NCBI GenBank assembly: GCA_947245315.1
Contig: CAMXNV010000038.1
Location: 1 to 13,222 of the forward strand
Length of the DNA stretch: 13,222 bases
DNA from: an uncultured Oscillibacter sp.
Lineage (GTDB): Bacteria; Bacillota; Clostridia; Oscillospirales; Oscillospiraceae
Direction of reading: 5' to 3'
This document shows, in pieces, positions 1-6,216 of the stretch. A model generated the notes under the pieces. The model searched no databases and was not told the DNA's origin. It was given only the letters and a program-made list of their open reading frames with translations. A program made the translations under genes and the position numbers. Numbering within the stretch: position 1 is the stretch's first letter; each line of letters opens with the position of its first letter.

Positions 1-2909
1 AACTCGTCGGCCACGGACATGCTGACAATCTGCCGCCGGATCAGGGAGGGCTGGGCCTTCTTGGACCAGGAGAACTCATCCACGGCCAGGTAGACCTCCA
101 TCCCCAGGTCCCGGATGGCGGTGACGATGCCCTTGTGGGAGAGGGAGAAGGGGTCGAAGGTGCCCGGGAAGAAGGCTGCGGCCTTGTCCCGCCACTCGAA
201 GCGGAAGGGGCCGCTCTCGATCTTGTGCTTCACCGCGAAGCGATAGATGTGAGAGAGGGCGGCGGCGGTGTGGAAAAAGGTCAGCTCCTGCTCCTCCTGC
301 TCGCCGATGAGGAAGAGGAGCTTCTTGGCAACCAGGGTGAAGAGGCTGGTCTTGTCCTCATAGCTCAGTGTCCGGGAGGCAAACAGGCCCTCGCCCAGGA
401 CCCGGAGGGCCTCCTGCCGCACGGGCTCCATGCAGGAGGCCAGGCCTTTGAGGAGCAGCCCGGCCATCCGCCTGCGCCGGGCGGTGAGGGCCGCCTCGGG
501 CTCGCGGAAGCGCTTGGCGTAGACGTGGTAGTGCTCCAGCAGGGCCCCGGCGGTGGACAGAGCCGCCGCCGCCACCTTGGCGCTGGAGGAGGAGAGGAAG
601 CGCAGCAGCTCGTCCAGGGTCTCGTCCAGCTCCCGGGGGGGCAGCCAGAGGAGGAAGGGGCCCAGGTACTGGGGAATGTACTGGGAAATCTCCGACTGGC
701 CGGTCTCCAGGGCCTCGCAGAGCTCCACGGCCACCTCGTTCCGCCGCTCCGGGGACAGCAGGGGCGCGATGTCCAGCAGGGCCCCGCCGGCCAGGCGGCG
801 GACCACCACGTTCTCGCTGACCTTCATGAGGTTGGAGAAGTGGGTGGCGATGTGGAGGGCGTTGGCCGCCTCCCCCCGCCGGGCCTGGTCCAGCAGGTAC
901 TCCACGCCCACGGCCTTCAGCACCCAGGGGGTGGCGGTCTTCAGGTTGTCCAGGAAGACGGCGCTGGCCGCCTCCCCCTGGTCCAGCAGCTCCTGGTGGC
1001 CGGAGACGTCCCGCCCCAGGGCCGCCCCCAGGCGGGACTGGAGGTAGAGCAAGGGCGTGCTGGACCGGCAGTCCGCCGAGGCCACGGCCAGGGCCAGGGC
1101 CTCCCGGGAGGGGCGGTCCTCCTCCAGCACGGGGAGGAGCCTCCGGCACAGGCGCATGGCGGCGGCCTTCTGGGGGGCCTCCCCCTCCTCCAGCCACCAG
1201 GCGGCGAAGGCCGCCAGCCGGGTCCTGTCCCGGGGGGCGATGCGCTCCATGGGCAGGTTCAGCGCTGTGTTCAGCAGGGCGAAGGCCCCCTCGGGGTCCT
1301 CGGCCCCGGGGTCCTGGTAGTGCCGGAAGAGGAGCTCGGCAAAGCGGGGGAAGTCCCCGTCCGAGCAGCCCCCCAGCAGGGCGTCCGCCGCCGTCTTGGC
1401 CTGGTAGCGGATCATGCTGATCTGCCGGGGCGTGAGCCGCCGGTCCGGGTGGATCAGCTTCTCCAGGTACTCGGCCCAGAGCTCAAAGGGCCGCTCCTCC
1501 TGGGGACTGGGGGGTGCGCCCTGGGGCAGCTCCTTCTTGTAGCCCGAGAGGAACTTGGAGAGGATGCGCCCCATGAGGCCCGCCGCCTGGCGGCGGATGT
1601 CCCCGTCGGGCTGGAGGAGGAGCTCATAGAGGAACTCCAGGGTCTGCTCCTTCTGCTCCACGGTCCAGTAGGTGAAATACTCCCGGAAGACCGACACATA
1701 GGCCCGGATGCGCCCCGGGTCCTTCTCCCCCCGGGCGGCCTCCAGGGTGGCGACAAAGAGGCGCTCCCGCCCCAGGCGGTGCATGAGGCGGATGTTATGA
1801 TCCACCGCCGTCCGGCGGAGGCCCAGGACCACCTCGTCCTCGTTCATCAAAGAGGGGTCCTTCCTGGGCAGGGGCGGGCCCCCGGCGGTCTCCAGGGTCA
1901 CGTCCACGCCGAAGGTCTTCAAATAGCCCTCGAAGTCCCGGAGCTTCACGTAGACGTAGTTGTAGCGCCGCCGCTTGGCCGCGTCCACGTTGTCCAGTTT
2001 GGAGAGAATGACGTCGAAGGCGTCCCCCAGGGAGAAGAGCCTGGCCTCCTCCCCGCCGCCGGGGAGGCGCTCCTGCTTCACCCGGAAGTCCGCGTACACC
2101 AGGACCAGGGACTCGGAGGACAGGTTCTCCAGCTCCAGGTCCCAGACGGAGTGGTTGGCGGCCACCCGGCCCAGGGCCCCCAGGCCCCGCCAGGTAAACC
2201 ACTGGTCCGTGTAGTAGTAGTGGAGGTAGGGCACCCGCTCCCCGGGCTTGCAGCCGAACTTGCCGATGTCGTGCCCCGCGGCGGCGGCGGAGATGAGTCC
2301 CAGGTCGATCTTCCCGCCCCCGGCCTTGAAGGCCCGGGAGACCATCATGGACACGTGGTGCACCCCGGCGATGTGCTCGCAGGTCCGGAAGGGGGTCACC
2401 TCCCGGCCCAGGCGGAGGAGCTCATAGACGTACTCCTCCCGCCAGCGGCGGAGGAACTGGCGGTAGTCCTCGGCCACGGCGGAGGCTTTTAATTCCTCCT
2501 CGGTGCAGAAAGCGAAGTCCAGCCAGAAGTCAAAGGGCAGGACCTCCCGCTCCGCGTCCAGCAGGGCCCGGAGGAACTGGAGGAAGCACAGGGCCCCGTC
2601 CCGCTGGGAGGGGCTGTGGGACGAATCCGCCTGGGGGAAGAGGAGGGACCGGGCCGTCTGATAGGCGTAGAGGGCCCAGCCCTCTTTTGGCTCCGGGGCG
2701 ACGGCCTCCAGCAGGGGGCGGAAGAGCTCCAGGGCCCCGGTGCAGGACAGCCGTTCTTCGATAGGCAGCAGGGGGGCCAGCAGGGCGGGCCAGTCCACGC
2801 CGGAGAAGAGGGCGGTCACGTCCCCCTGGGGCCGGGAGAGCTTGCGCAGAAAGGCCTCCTCCTGAAAGGCCTCCGCCAGGGCCGCGTACAGGCGCTCGTA
2901 CTGTTCCAT
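1..2909 (-). CDS. Large HD-domain / HEAT-like / nucleotidyltransferase fusion protein, 3' end cut by window edge
   Basis: The frame is open from ATG at 2909 to the left edge: 969 complete codons, no stop. GGAGG lies about 6 nt before the ATG. Residues 1-165 match nothing I recognise. Residues about 170-290 look like an HD metal-dependent phosphohydrolase: H184, the HD pair H213-D214 in AAGHDIGKFG, H253, and D274 in VYADFRV. Residues about 380-890 are Leu/Ala-rich amphipathic helices resembling HEAT/ARM repeats. From residue 912 an NMNAT/cytidylyltransferase-like nucleotide-binding motif begins (FFPGTFDPFSLSH, 913-925), followed by a Ser/Lys/Arg-rich stretch. No signal peptide or membrane segment is visible, so it is probably cytosolic. 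Family knowledge: HD proteins of the YqeK type hydrolyse Ap4A and often lie beside nadD; here comparable domains share one chain. The real function is unknown. Domain calls are by motif only, and the C-terminal part lies outside the window. Confidence 0.85.
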   Translation of the reverse strand, partial: MEQYERLYAALAEAFQEEAFLRKLSRPQGDVTALFSGVDWPALLAPLLPIEERLSCTGALELFRPLLEAVAPEPKEGWALYAYQTARSLLFPQADSSHSPSQRDGALCFLQFLRALLDAEREVLPFDFWLDFAFCTEEELKASAVAEDYRQFLRRWREEYVYELLRLGREVTPFRTCEHIAGVHHVSMMVSRAFKAGGGKIDLGLISAAAAGHDIGKFGCKPGERVPYLHYYYTDQWFTWRGLGALGRVAANHSVWDLELENLSSESLVLVYADFRVKQERLPGGGEEARLFSLGDAFDVILSKLDNVDAAKRRRYNYVYVKLRDFEGYLKTFGVDVTLETAGGPPLPRKDPSLMNEDEVVLGLRRTAVDHNIRLMHRLGRERLFVATLEAARGEKDPGRIRAYVSVFREYFTYWTVEQKEQTLEFLYELLLQPDGDIRRQAAGLMGRILSKFLSGYKKELPQGAPPSPQEERPFELWAEYLEKLIHPDRRLTPRQISMIRYQAKTAADALLGGCSDGDFPRFAELLFRHYQDPGAEDPEGAFALLNTALNLPMERIAPRDRTRLAAFAAWWLEEGEAPQKAAAMRLCRRLLPVLEEDRPSREALALAVASADCRSSTPLLYLQSRLGAALGRDVSGHQELLDQGEAASAVFLDNLKTATPWVLKAVGVEYLLDQARRGEAANALHIATHFSNLMKVSENVVVRRLAGGALLDIAPLLSPERRNEVAVELCEALETGQSEISQYIPQYLGPFLLWLPPRELDETLDELLRFLSSSSAKVAAAALSTAGALLEHYHVYAKRFREPEAALTARRRRMAGLLLKGLASCMEPVRQEALRVLGEGLFASRTLSYEDKTSLFTLVAKKLLFLIGEQEEQELTFFHTAAALSHIYRFAVKHKIESGPFRFEWRDKAAAFFPGTFDPFSLSHKGIVTAIRDLGMEVYLAVDEFSWSKKAQPSLIRRQIVSMSVADE

Positions 2910-3060
2910 AGGTGCCTCCGTTCCGCCCGGATGGGCCGGTGGTTTGGGGGCCCGGGTATGTGAGGCCCCGATGAAAACAGTATACCTCACTTGGCTCCCC
3001 GGGGGAAGGGGGAAAAAGAAAAAAGCCGCCGGGGGGGTGTTTGGAGTAATTGTAGGGGGC

Positions 3061-3200
3061 CTTGCCTCCTCCCGTTTTTTGGGAGTGCCAGGCTCCCGGA
3101 GGAATGGCCTGGTCTGGGGACCAGGCCCCACAGGGTGTTCTATCGATAGAAGAAAATGTGGGGCCGGTCCCCAGACCGGCCATCCCCCGGAACCCGGTTG
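3061..3200. repeat. Head-to-head pair of structured intergenic repeat units (R1a/R1b)
   Basis: Two copies of the repeat family seen at 5241-5650 are joined in opposite orientation around the perfect 12-bp palindrome TCTATCGATAGA (3139-3150). The arms at 3105-3132 and 3157-3182 are inverted copies. Each arm is itself a hairpin: GGCCTGGTC/GACCAGGCC on the left and GGCCGGTC/GACCGGCC on the right. The right arm lacks one base pair on both sides of its stem. The outer left part also carries CTCCC-gttttttG-GGAG-like symmetry (3069-3085). Confidence 0.8.
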
Positions 3201-3239
3201 TCCCGGAAGAATGGGCCGCACGCAGGGCGGCGGCCCCGC

Positions 3240-3268
3240 TTGCGCATTCCCGCCGTTCATGCTACAAT
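3240..3268 (+). promoter_or_regulatory. Sigma-A promoter of the dihydrofolate reductase-family gene
   Basis: A -35 box TTGCGC (3240-3245) and a -10 box TACAAT (3263-3268) are separated by exactly 17 nt. An AAGGAGG ribosome site (3284-3290) follows, 11 nt before the ATG at 3302. The predicted leader is short, with no room for a riboswitch. Confidence 0.7.
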
Positions 3269-3301
3269 GGCAGGACTGTCATCAAGGAGGTGGGCACTCG
3301 A

Positions 3302-3811
3302 ATGAGCGTCTATTTTTACGGCTGCGTCACCCTGGACGGATACCTGGCGGCCAGGGACCACGGGCTGGACTGGCTCCACCAGACCGGCGGGACGGAGGAG
3401 ACGGGCTATGCGGCGTTTTACGCCCGGATGGACGTGACCCTCATGGGGAGGCGGACCTTCCGGGAAATCCAGCGCCTGGGGAACCCGGCAGAGGTGTACC
3501 CCACGACGAAAAATTATGTCTTCACCCACAGGCCCCTGGAGCAGGAGGGCTTCACCGCCGTGGAGGGGGACCCTGCGGAATTCGTGGAGAGGCTGGGCCG
3601 GGAAAAACAGATCTGGGTCATCGGGGGGAACACCATTCTGGCCCCGCTGCTGGACCGGAATCTGGTGGACGGCATGGTCCTGCAATTCGCGCCGGTGCTG
3701 CTGGGGGCGGGCGTCCCGCTGTTTACCCAGGGGGAGGCCCTCCGGCGCTTCCGGCTGGAGGAGGTCCGGAGGTACGGACAGTTCGCCGAGCTGGTCTACG
3801 GCAGGCCGTGA
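3302..3811 (+). CDS. Dihydrofolate reductase-family protein (RibD C-terminal-like)
   Basis: This 169-residue cytosolic protein has the dihydrofolate reductase/RibD_C fold pattern of the YyaP/YwjB type. Visible motifs are TLDGYLA (10-16), MGRRTF (48-53), VIGGN (106-110) for the NADPH-binding glycine loop, and LVDGMVLQFAPVLLGAG (121-137), which matches the family's C-terminal strand region. NADPH-dependent reduction is therefore likely. The substrate is unclear: many members of this group are not true folate enzymes, and none of the sequence settles it. The start is chosen because AAGGAGG and a good promoter precede this ATG; a longer in-frame extension upstream would run through the repeat and promoter. 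It is the only plus-strand gene in the window, transcribed alone and ending at the terminator at 3829-3871, convergent with the IMP cyclohydrolase gene. Confidence 0.88.
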   Translation: MSVYFYGCVTLDGYLAARDHGLDWLHQTGGTEETGYAAFYARMDVTLMGRRTFREIQRLGNPAEVYPTTKNYVFTHRPLEQEGFTAVEGDPAEFVERLGREKQIWVIGGNTILAPLLDRNLVDGMVLQFAPVLLGAGVPLFTQGEALRRFRLEEVRRYGQFAELVYGRP

Positions 3812-3828
3812 GGTCCCTCCGGGGACAA

Positions 3829-3871
3829 GAAAAAACGCGCCGCTTCTCCGGACGGGGAGGCGGCGCGTTTT
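3829..3871. terminator. Bidirectional intrinsic terminator
   Basis: A strong GC hairpin, CGCGCCGC (3836-3843) paired with GCGGCGCG (3860-3867), has an additional inner CTCC/GGGG pairing. It is flanked by AAAAAA on the left and TTTT on the right, so it has a U-tract in both directions, longer for minus-strand transcripts. It lies between two convergent genes and probably ends both. Confidence 0.85.
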
Positions 3872-3883
3872 CCGCTAAGGGGC

Positions 3884-4588
3884 TCAGTAACGATTCCGGA
3901 TCACATCCCGGTGGGACCCGTCCGCCAGGTCTACGAAACGGACGAAGAGAGAGACCTTGTTCTCCGGGTTTAGGGCCTCCCAAACCTGGTCCGCCAGGGC
4001 CTCGGGTGTCCCCGCGTCCAGGGCCACCCGCTCCGGGTCTCCGGCGAAGGAGGGCAGGGGGTTCCCGTCCCCCATGTAGGTGTGGATGAAGCGGCCCTCG
4101 CCGGGAAGGGGGGCGTCGTAGTCATAGAAGTACCGGCAGCAGCACGCGGAGTCTCCCTCGGCGCTCTTCAAGATGGAGAGCTGGAAGCTGCCGTCGGGGC
4201 TCAGCAGGCCGGAGATCCGGGGGGTCCAGTTGGGCCCGTCGGGCTCGAAGGTCCGGGTCTTCAGGGCCTCGGCAAAGGTGCGGCCCTCCAGGAGGTAATC
4301 CCGGACGGTGTCCGTCTGGTCGCCGTTGGTGACGATCAGGTCCCGGCCCGCCTTCCGGACCGGGTGGTAGATGATGAGGCTGGGGTCCGTCATCTTGGCG
4401 GGGTCATGGGCCTCGGTGCGGATGCCGTCCTCCGTGGGGACGAAGACCCGGTTCCGGGAGTTCTCGCTCCGGCCCATGATGAAGTACACGGCCACGGCGC
4501 TCTTGCCGTCCGGGGTCTTGCCCAGGACGATGCCCCGGCCGGGGTAGGGGTTGCCTTTCAGCAGGTCTAAGAGATTCAGCTTTTCCAT
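3884..4588 (-). CDS. IMP cyclohydrolase, archaeal PurO-like family
   Basis: This 234-residue protein resembles the archaeal-type IMP cyclohydrolase family (PurO), which closes FAICAR to IMP, the last step of purine synthesis. The N-terminus has YPGRGIVLGKTPDGKSAVAVY (residues 15-35) and the middle has LIVTNGDQTDTVRD (about 104-117), close to the family's SNGxxTDTI signature. A PRISG segment and a C-terminal ASP/GLU-rich helix follow. PurO proteins are about 200 residues; this one is slightly longer. In most bacteria the reaction is done by the C-terminal part of PurH, so it may complement a PurH that lacks it, or do something related. ATG at 4588 has GGAGG 6 nt upstream. It lies 47 nt after the metallopeptidase gene, probably cotranscribed, and ends at the bidirectional terminator. 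Family assignment is by recognition of sequence pattern; activity is not shown. Confidence 0.78.
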   Translation of the reverse strand: MEKLNLLDLLKGNPYPGRGIVLGKTPDGKSAVAVYFIMGRSENSRNRVFVPTEDGIRTEAHDPAKMTDPSLIIYHPVRKAGRDLIVTNGDQTDTVRDYLLEGRTFAEALKTRTFEPDGPNWTPRISGLLSPDGSFQLSILKSAEGDSACCCRYFYDYDAPLPGEGRFIHTYMGDGNPLPSFAGDPERVALDAGTPEALADQVWEALNPENKVSLFVRFVDLADGSHRDVIRNRY

Positions 4589-4635
4589 ATCGGTCCTCCG
4601 TTTATTGGGTTGTTGTTATTCCTCGGGCGGGGGAA

Positions 4636-5184
4636 TCACTCCCCTTCCCCGGGCTCCGGCTCCCGGGGCATGGCCAGCAGCTTCTTCCGCTCCCGCCAGT
4701 CGGGGAGATAGCGCTCCAGCAGGGCGTAGAAGCCCGGGCCGTGGTTCTTCTCCCGGATGTGGCAGAGCTCGTGGACCACCACCAGCTCCACGGCGGGCTC
4801 CGGGCAGTTCATCAGGAAGCAGGAGAAGCACAGGCTGTTCTTCGCCGAGCAGCTCCCGTAGCGCTTCCGGGCGGCGGTCACCTTGAAGCCCGTGGGGGTC
4901 ACGCCCATTTTTTCGCTCCAATAGGCGATCTTTTCCGGCAGCTCCGCCTGGGCCCGCTCCCGCAGGGCCTGGAGCTCTTCGGCAGTGGGGGCGGGGGGAC
5001 GCAGGGCGGCCCGCTCCCGCTGGATGGCTACGTGCTTTTCGATCCAGGCGGCGTGGGCGGAGACAAAGGCGTCGATCCGCGCACGGGAGCACCGAAGAGG
5101 CGCCCGGACCAGCAGCCGCCCGGCGCCGGTGACCTCCAGAGCCAGGGTTTTCCGCCGGGAGCGAATTAGTTCGTATGGTTCCAT
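4636..5184 (-). CDS. YgjP-type zinc metallopeptidase (SprT-like, COG1451/DUF45)
   Basis: This 182-residue protein belongs to the YgjP/DUF45 family, often annotated as M48-like. The zinc-site motif is VVVHELCHIREKNHGPGF: H138, E139 and H142 form HExxH, with H148 as the likely third ligand. The upstream signature KRYGSCSAKNSLCFS (107-121) is also typical of the family (WGSCS... type). There is no signal peptide or membrane span, so it is cytosolic. The N-terminal part (PYELIRSRRKTLALEVTGAGRLLVRAP) is the usual family opening. The C-terminus past residue 170 is Pro/Glu-rich. The physiological substrate of this family is not established. ATG at 5184 follows GAAGGAACAACACC; the gap to the IMP cyclohydrolase gene is 47 nt, suggesting a two-gene unit. 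No clear promoter was found just upstream, so readthrough from the pyr operon across the repeat region is possible. Confidence 0.85.
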   Translation of the reverse strand: MEPYELIRSRRKTLALEVTGAGRLLVRAPLRCSRARIDAFVSAHAAWIEKHVAIQRERAALRPPAPTAEELQALRERAQAELPEKIAYWSEKMGVTPTGFKVTAARKRYGSCSAKNSLCFSCFLMNCPEPAVELVVVHELCHIREKNHGPGFYALLERYLPDWRERKKLLAMPREPEPGEGE

Positions 5185-5240
5185 GGTGTTGTTCCTTCGT
5201 GGGTTGATTGTGTGGTTGGTGTTCTGTCAGGGGTTTTGTG

Positions 5241-5320
5241 GTTCTGGGGGAATGGCCCGGTCTGGGGACCGGGCCCCACATTTTCTTCTATCGGTAGTCC
5301 CTCCGTAGGGGCCGCCGCCC
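5241..5320 (-). repeat. Structured repeat unit R2
   Basis: Read on the minus strand it shows CCCCTACGGAGGGACTACCGAT, then AATGTGGGGCC and the hairpin GGCCCGGTC-CCCA-GACCGGGCC. It closely matches the right half of the element at 3061-3200, including the AGAAGAAAATGTGGGG segment, and is inverted relative to the two copies that follow it. Confidence 0.75.
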
Positions 5321-5420
5321 TGCGCAGCCGTTGGCGGCTTTGCCGCCTTACGGATGCGGCGTACCCCCTGCGGGTGCTCGGCGGCCCGTTCCTCCGGGAC
5401 TGCCGGGGTTCCGGGGGGAC

Positions 5421-5530
5421 GGGCGGCCCAGGGGGCCGCCCCTACAGGGTGTCCTATCGGTCAAACACCCTGTGGGGCCTGGTCCCTGGACCGGGCCATT
5501 TCCCTGGGGGCTTGGCAGTTCCGGAGAAGC
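5421..5530 (+). repeat. Structured repeat unit R3
   Basis: The unit starts with the hairpin GGGCGGCC/GGCCGCCC (5421-5441), then CCTACAGGGTGTCCTATCGG. Next come a perfect 8-bp stem CAGGGTGT/ACACCCTG, GTGGGG, the stem GGCCTGGTCC/GGACCGGGCC, and CATTTCCCTGGGGGCTTGG. It ends with a small TTCCG...CGGGA stem that runs into the next unit. Confidence 0.8.
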
Positions 5531-5650
5531 GGGAGGGGGCAGAGCCCCTCCCCTACAGGGTGTCCTACCGATCAAACACCTTGTGGGGTTTGGTCCCTGG
5601 ACCAGGCCATTTCCCTGGGGGCTTGGCAGTCCCGAAAAACCGGAGGGGTC
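5531..5650 (+). repeat. Structured repeat unit R4, direct copy of R3
   Basis: The core (5552-5648) matches the R3 core (from 5441) at about nine of ten positions, with an offset of 111 bp. Its leading hairpin is different in sequence but the same in place: GGGAGGGG/CCCCTCCC (5531-5552). The main stem is GGTTTGGTCC/GGACCAGGCC, in which C-G pairs of R3 have become T-G wobbles or T-A pairs. Confidence 0.8.
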
Positions 5651-5664
5651 AGGGCCGGGGGACG

Positions 5665-6093
5665 TTAAAAATTCTTCTTGCCCTTGGCGGTGTCGCAGTA
5701 GGCGCAGCGATAGACGTGCTTCGCCGGGTCGCTGAGAAGAAAGATCGCGTCCAGCTGGGGTTCCGCCACGGTGATGCACCGGGGGTTCTTGCAGCGGATG
5801 ATGTTCACCAGCTTCTTGGGGGGCTCCAGGCGGCGCTTTTCTACCCGTTGGCCGCCCCGGATGATGTTCACTGTGATCTGATCGTCGATATAGCCCAGGA
5901 CGTCCACGTCTACCTCCATGGGGGAGTCGATTTTAATAATATCCTTCTTCCCCAGGCGGCCGCTGCGGACATTCTTAATGATGGCCACGGAGCAGTCCAG
6001 CTGGTCCAGGTGGAGGTACTTGTAAATGTCCATGCTCTTGCCCGCCTGGATGTGATCCAGGACGACGCCGTTTTGGATGCTGTCAATATTCAT
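5665..6093 (-). CDS. pyrI: Aspartate carbamoyltransferase regulatory subunit
   Basis: PyrI binds nucleotide effectors (ATP, CTP in the E. coli enzyme) and holds catalytic PyrB trimers together. The protein is 142 residues, slightly shorter than E. coli PyrI. The N-terminal allosteric domain starts MNIDSIQNGVVLDHIQAGKS, with the DHIQAG segment typical of the family. The C-terminal zinc domain has all four cysteines: C101 and C106 (CKNPRC), C130 and C133 (CAYC). It ends in the basic tail KGKKNF. The gene follows pyrB after a 108-nt gap and is the last gene of the pyr operon. ATG at 6093 is preceded by GGGAGG; the segment GGAGGGACCTCC beside it is nearly self-complementary and might weaken ribosome access. 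Its codon use is less GC-extreme than that of most neighbours. Confidence 0.95.
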   Translation of the reverse strand: MNIDSIQNGVVLDHIQAGKSMDIYKYLHLDQLDCSVAIIKNVRSGRLGKKDIIKIDSPMEVDVDVLGYIDDQITVNIIRGGQRVEKRRLEPPKKLVNIIRCKNPRCITVAEPQLDAIFLLSDPAKHVYRCAYCDTAKGKKNF

Positions 6094-6139
6094 GCGGAGG
6101 TCCCTCCCTCAGTTCAAAGAGTTTGTTCGTTGCCGTGTG

Positions 6140-6176
6140 ACGGGCCTGGTCAACTGCCGGGGCCCGTAGCGCGCTA
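6140..6176. other. Small inverted repeats in the pyrB-pyrI gap
   Basis: ACGGGCC (6140-6146) can pair with GGCCCGT (6161-6167) around a 14-nt loop. It is directly followed by the palindrome TAGCGCGCTA (6167-6176). There is no U-tract, so it is not a standard terminator; the role is unknown. Confidence 0.4.
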
Positions 6177-6188
6177 AAGTTCTTTTTG

Positions 6189-6216
6189 CCTACTTTTTCT
6201 TTCAAGAAAAAGTAGG
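6189..6216. repeat. 28-bp near-perfect palindrome spanning the pyrB stop codon
   Basis: CCTACTTTTTCTT (6189-6201) and AAGAAAAAGTAGG (6204-6216) are exact inverted copies around a 2-nt centre. The pyrB stop codon (6202-6204) lies in the middle. Motifs of this kind are, from memory, widespread between genes in Oscillospiraceae genomes. Confidence 0.8.

Larger units (their letters stand above)
2910..3301. other. Gene-free stretch between divergent genes
   Basis: This 392-nt gap separates the minus-strand fusion gene from the plus-strand reductase gene. It holds the head-to-head repeat at 3061-3200 and the reductase promoter at 3240-3268. On the minus strand TATACT (2979-2984) could be a -10 box for the fusion gene, but no convincing -35 lies at the right distance. 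Open frames crossing it show no protein-like sequence. Confidence 0.6.
5185..5664. other. 480-nt gene-free stretch filled with structured repeats
   Basis: It lies between pyrI and the metallopeptidase gene, both on the minus strand. It contains three units of the repeat family (5241-5320 inverted, 5421-5530 and 5531-5650 direct) and, between them, GC-rich hairpins such as GGCGGCtttGCCGCC (5333-5347). Open frames across it translate to low-complexity Gly/Pro/Arg sequence and are not credible genes. I found no convincing terminator or promoter in it. Confidence 0.7.

Noticed and set aside
135..2492. A 785-codon open frame on the plus strand
   Set aside because: It is antisense to the large fusion gene, its product is low-complexity Gly/Leu/Val/Glu, and the minus frame carries recognisable motifs and a ribosome site.
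2944..4089. A 381-codon plus-strand frame across repeat, reductase gene and terminator
   Set aside because: It reads the reductase gene out of frame and crosses a strong terminator hairpin.
5241..5650. CRISPR array
   Set aside because: Repeats are long, imperfect, of mixed orientation and without uniform spacers.
6088..6110. GGAGG/CCTCC next to the pyrI start as a ribosome-site-masking hairpin
   Set aside because: The possible stem is only 4-5 bp with a very small loop, too weak to claim.
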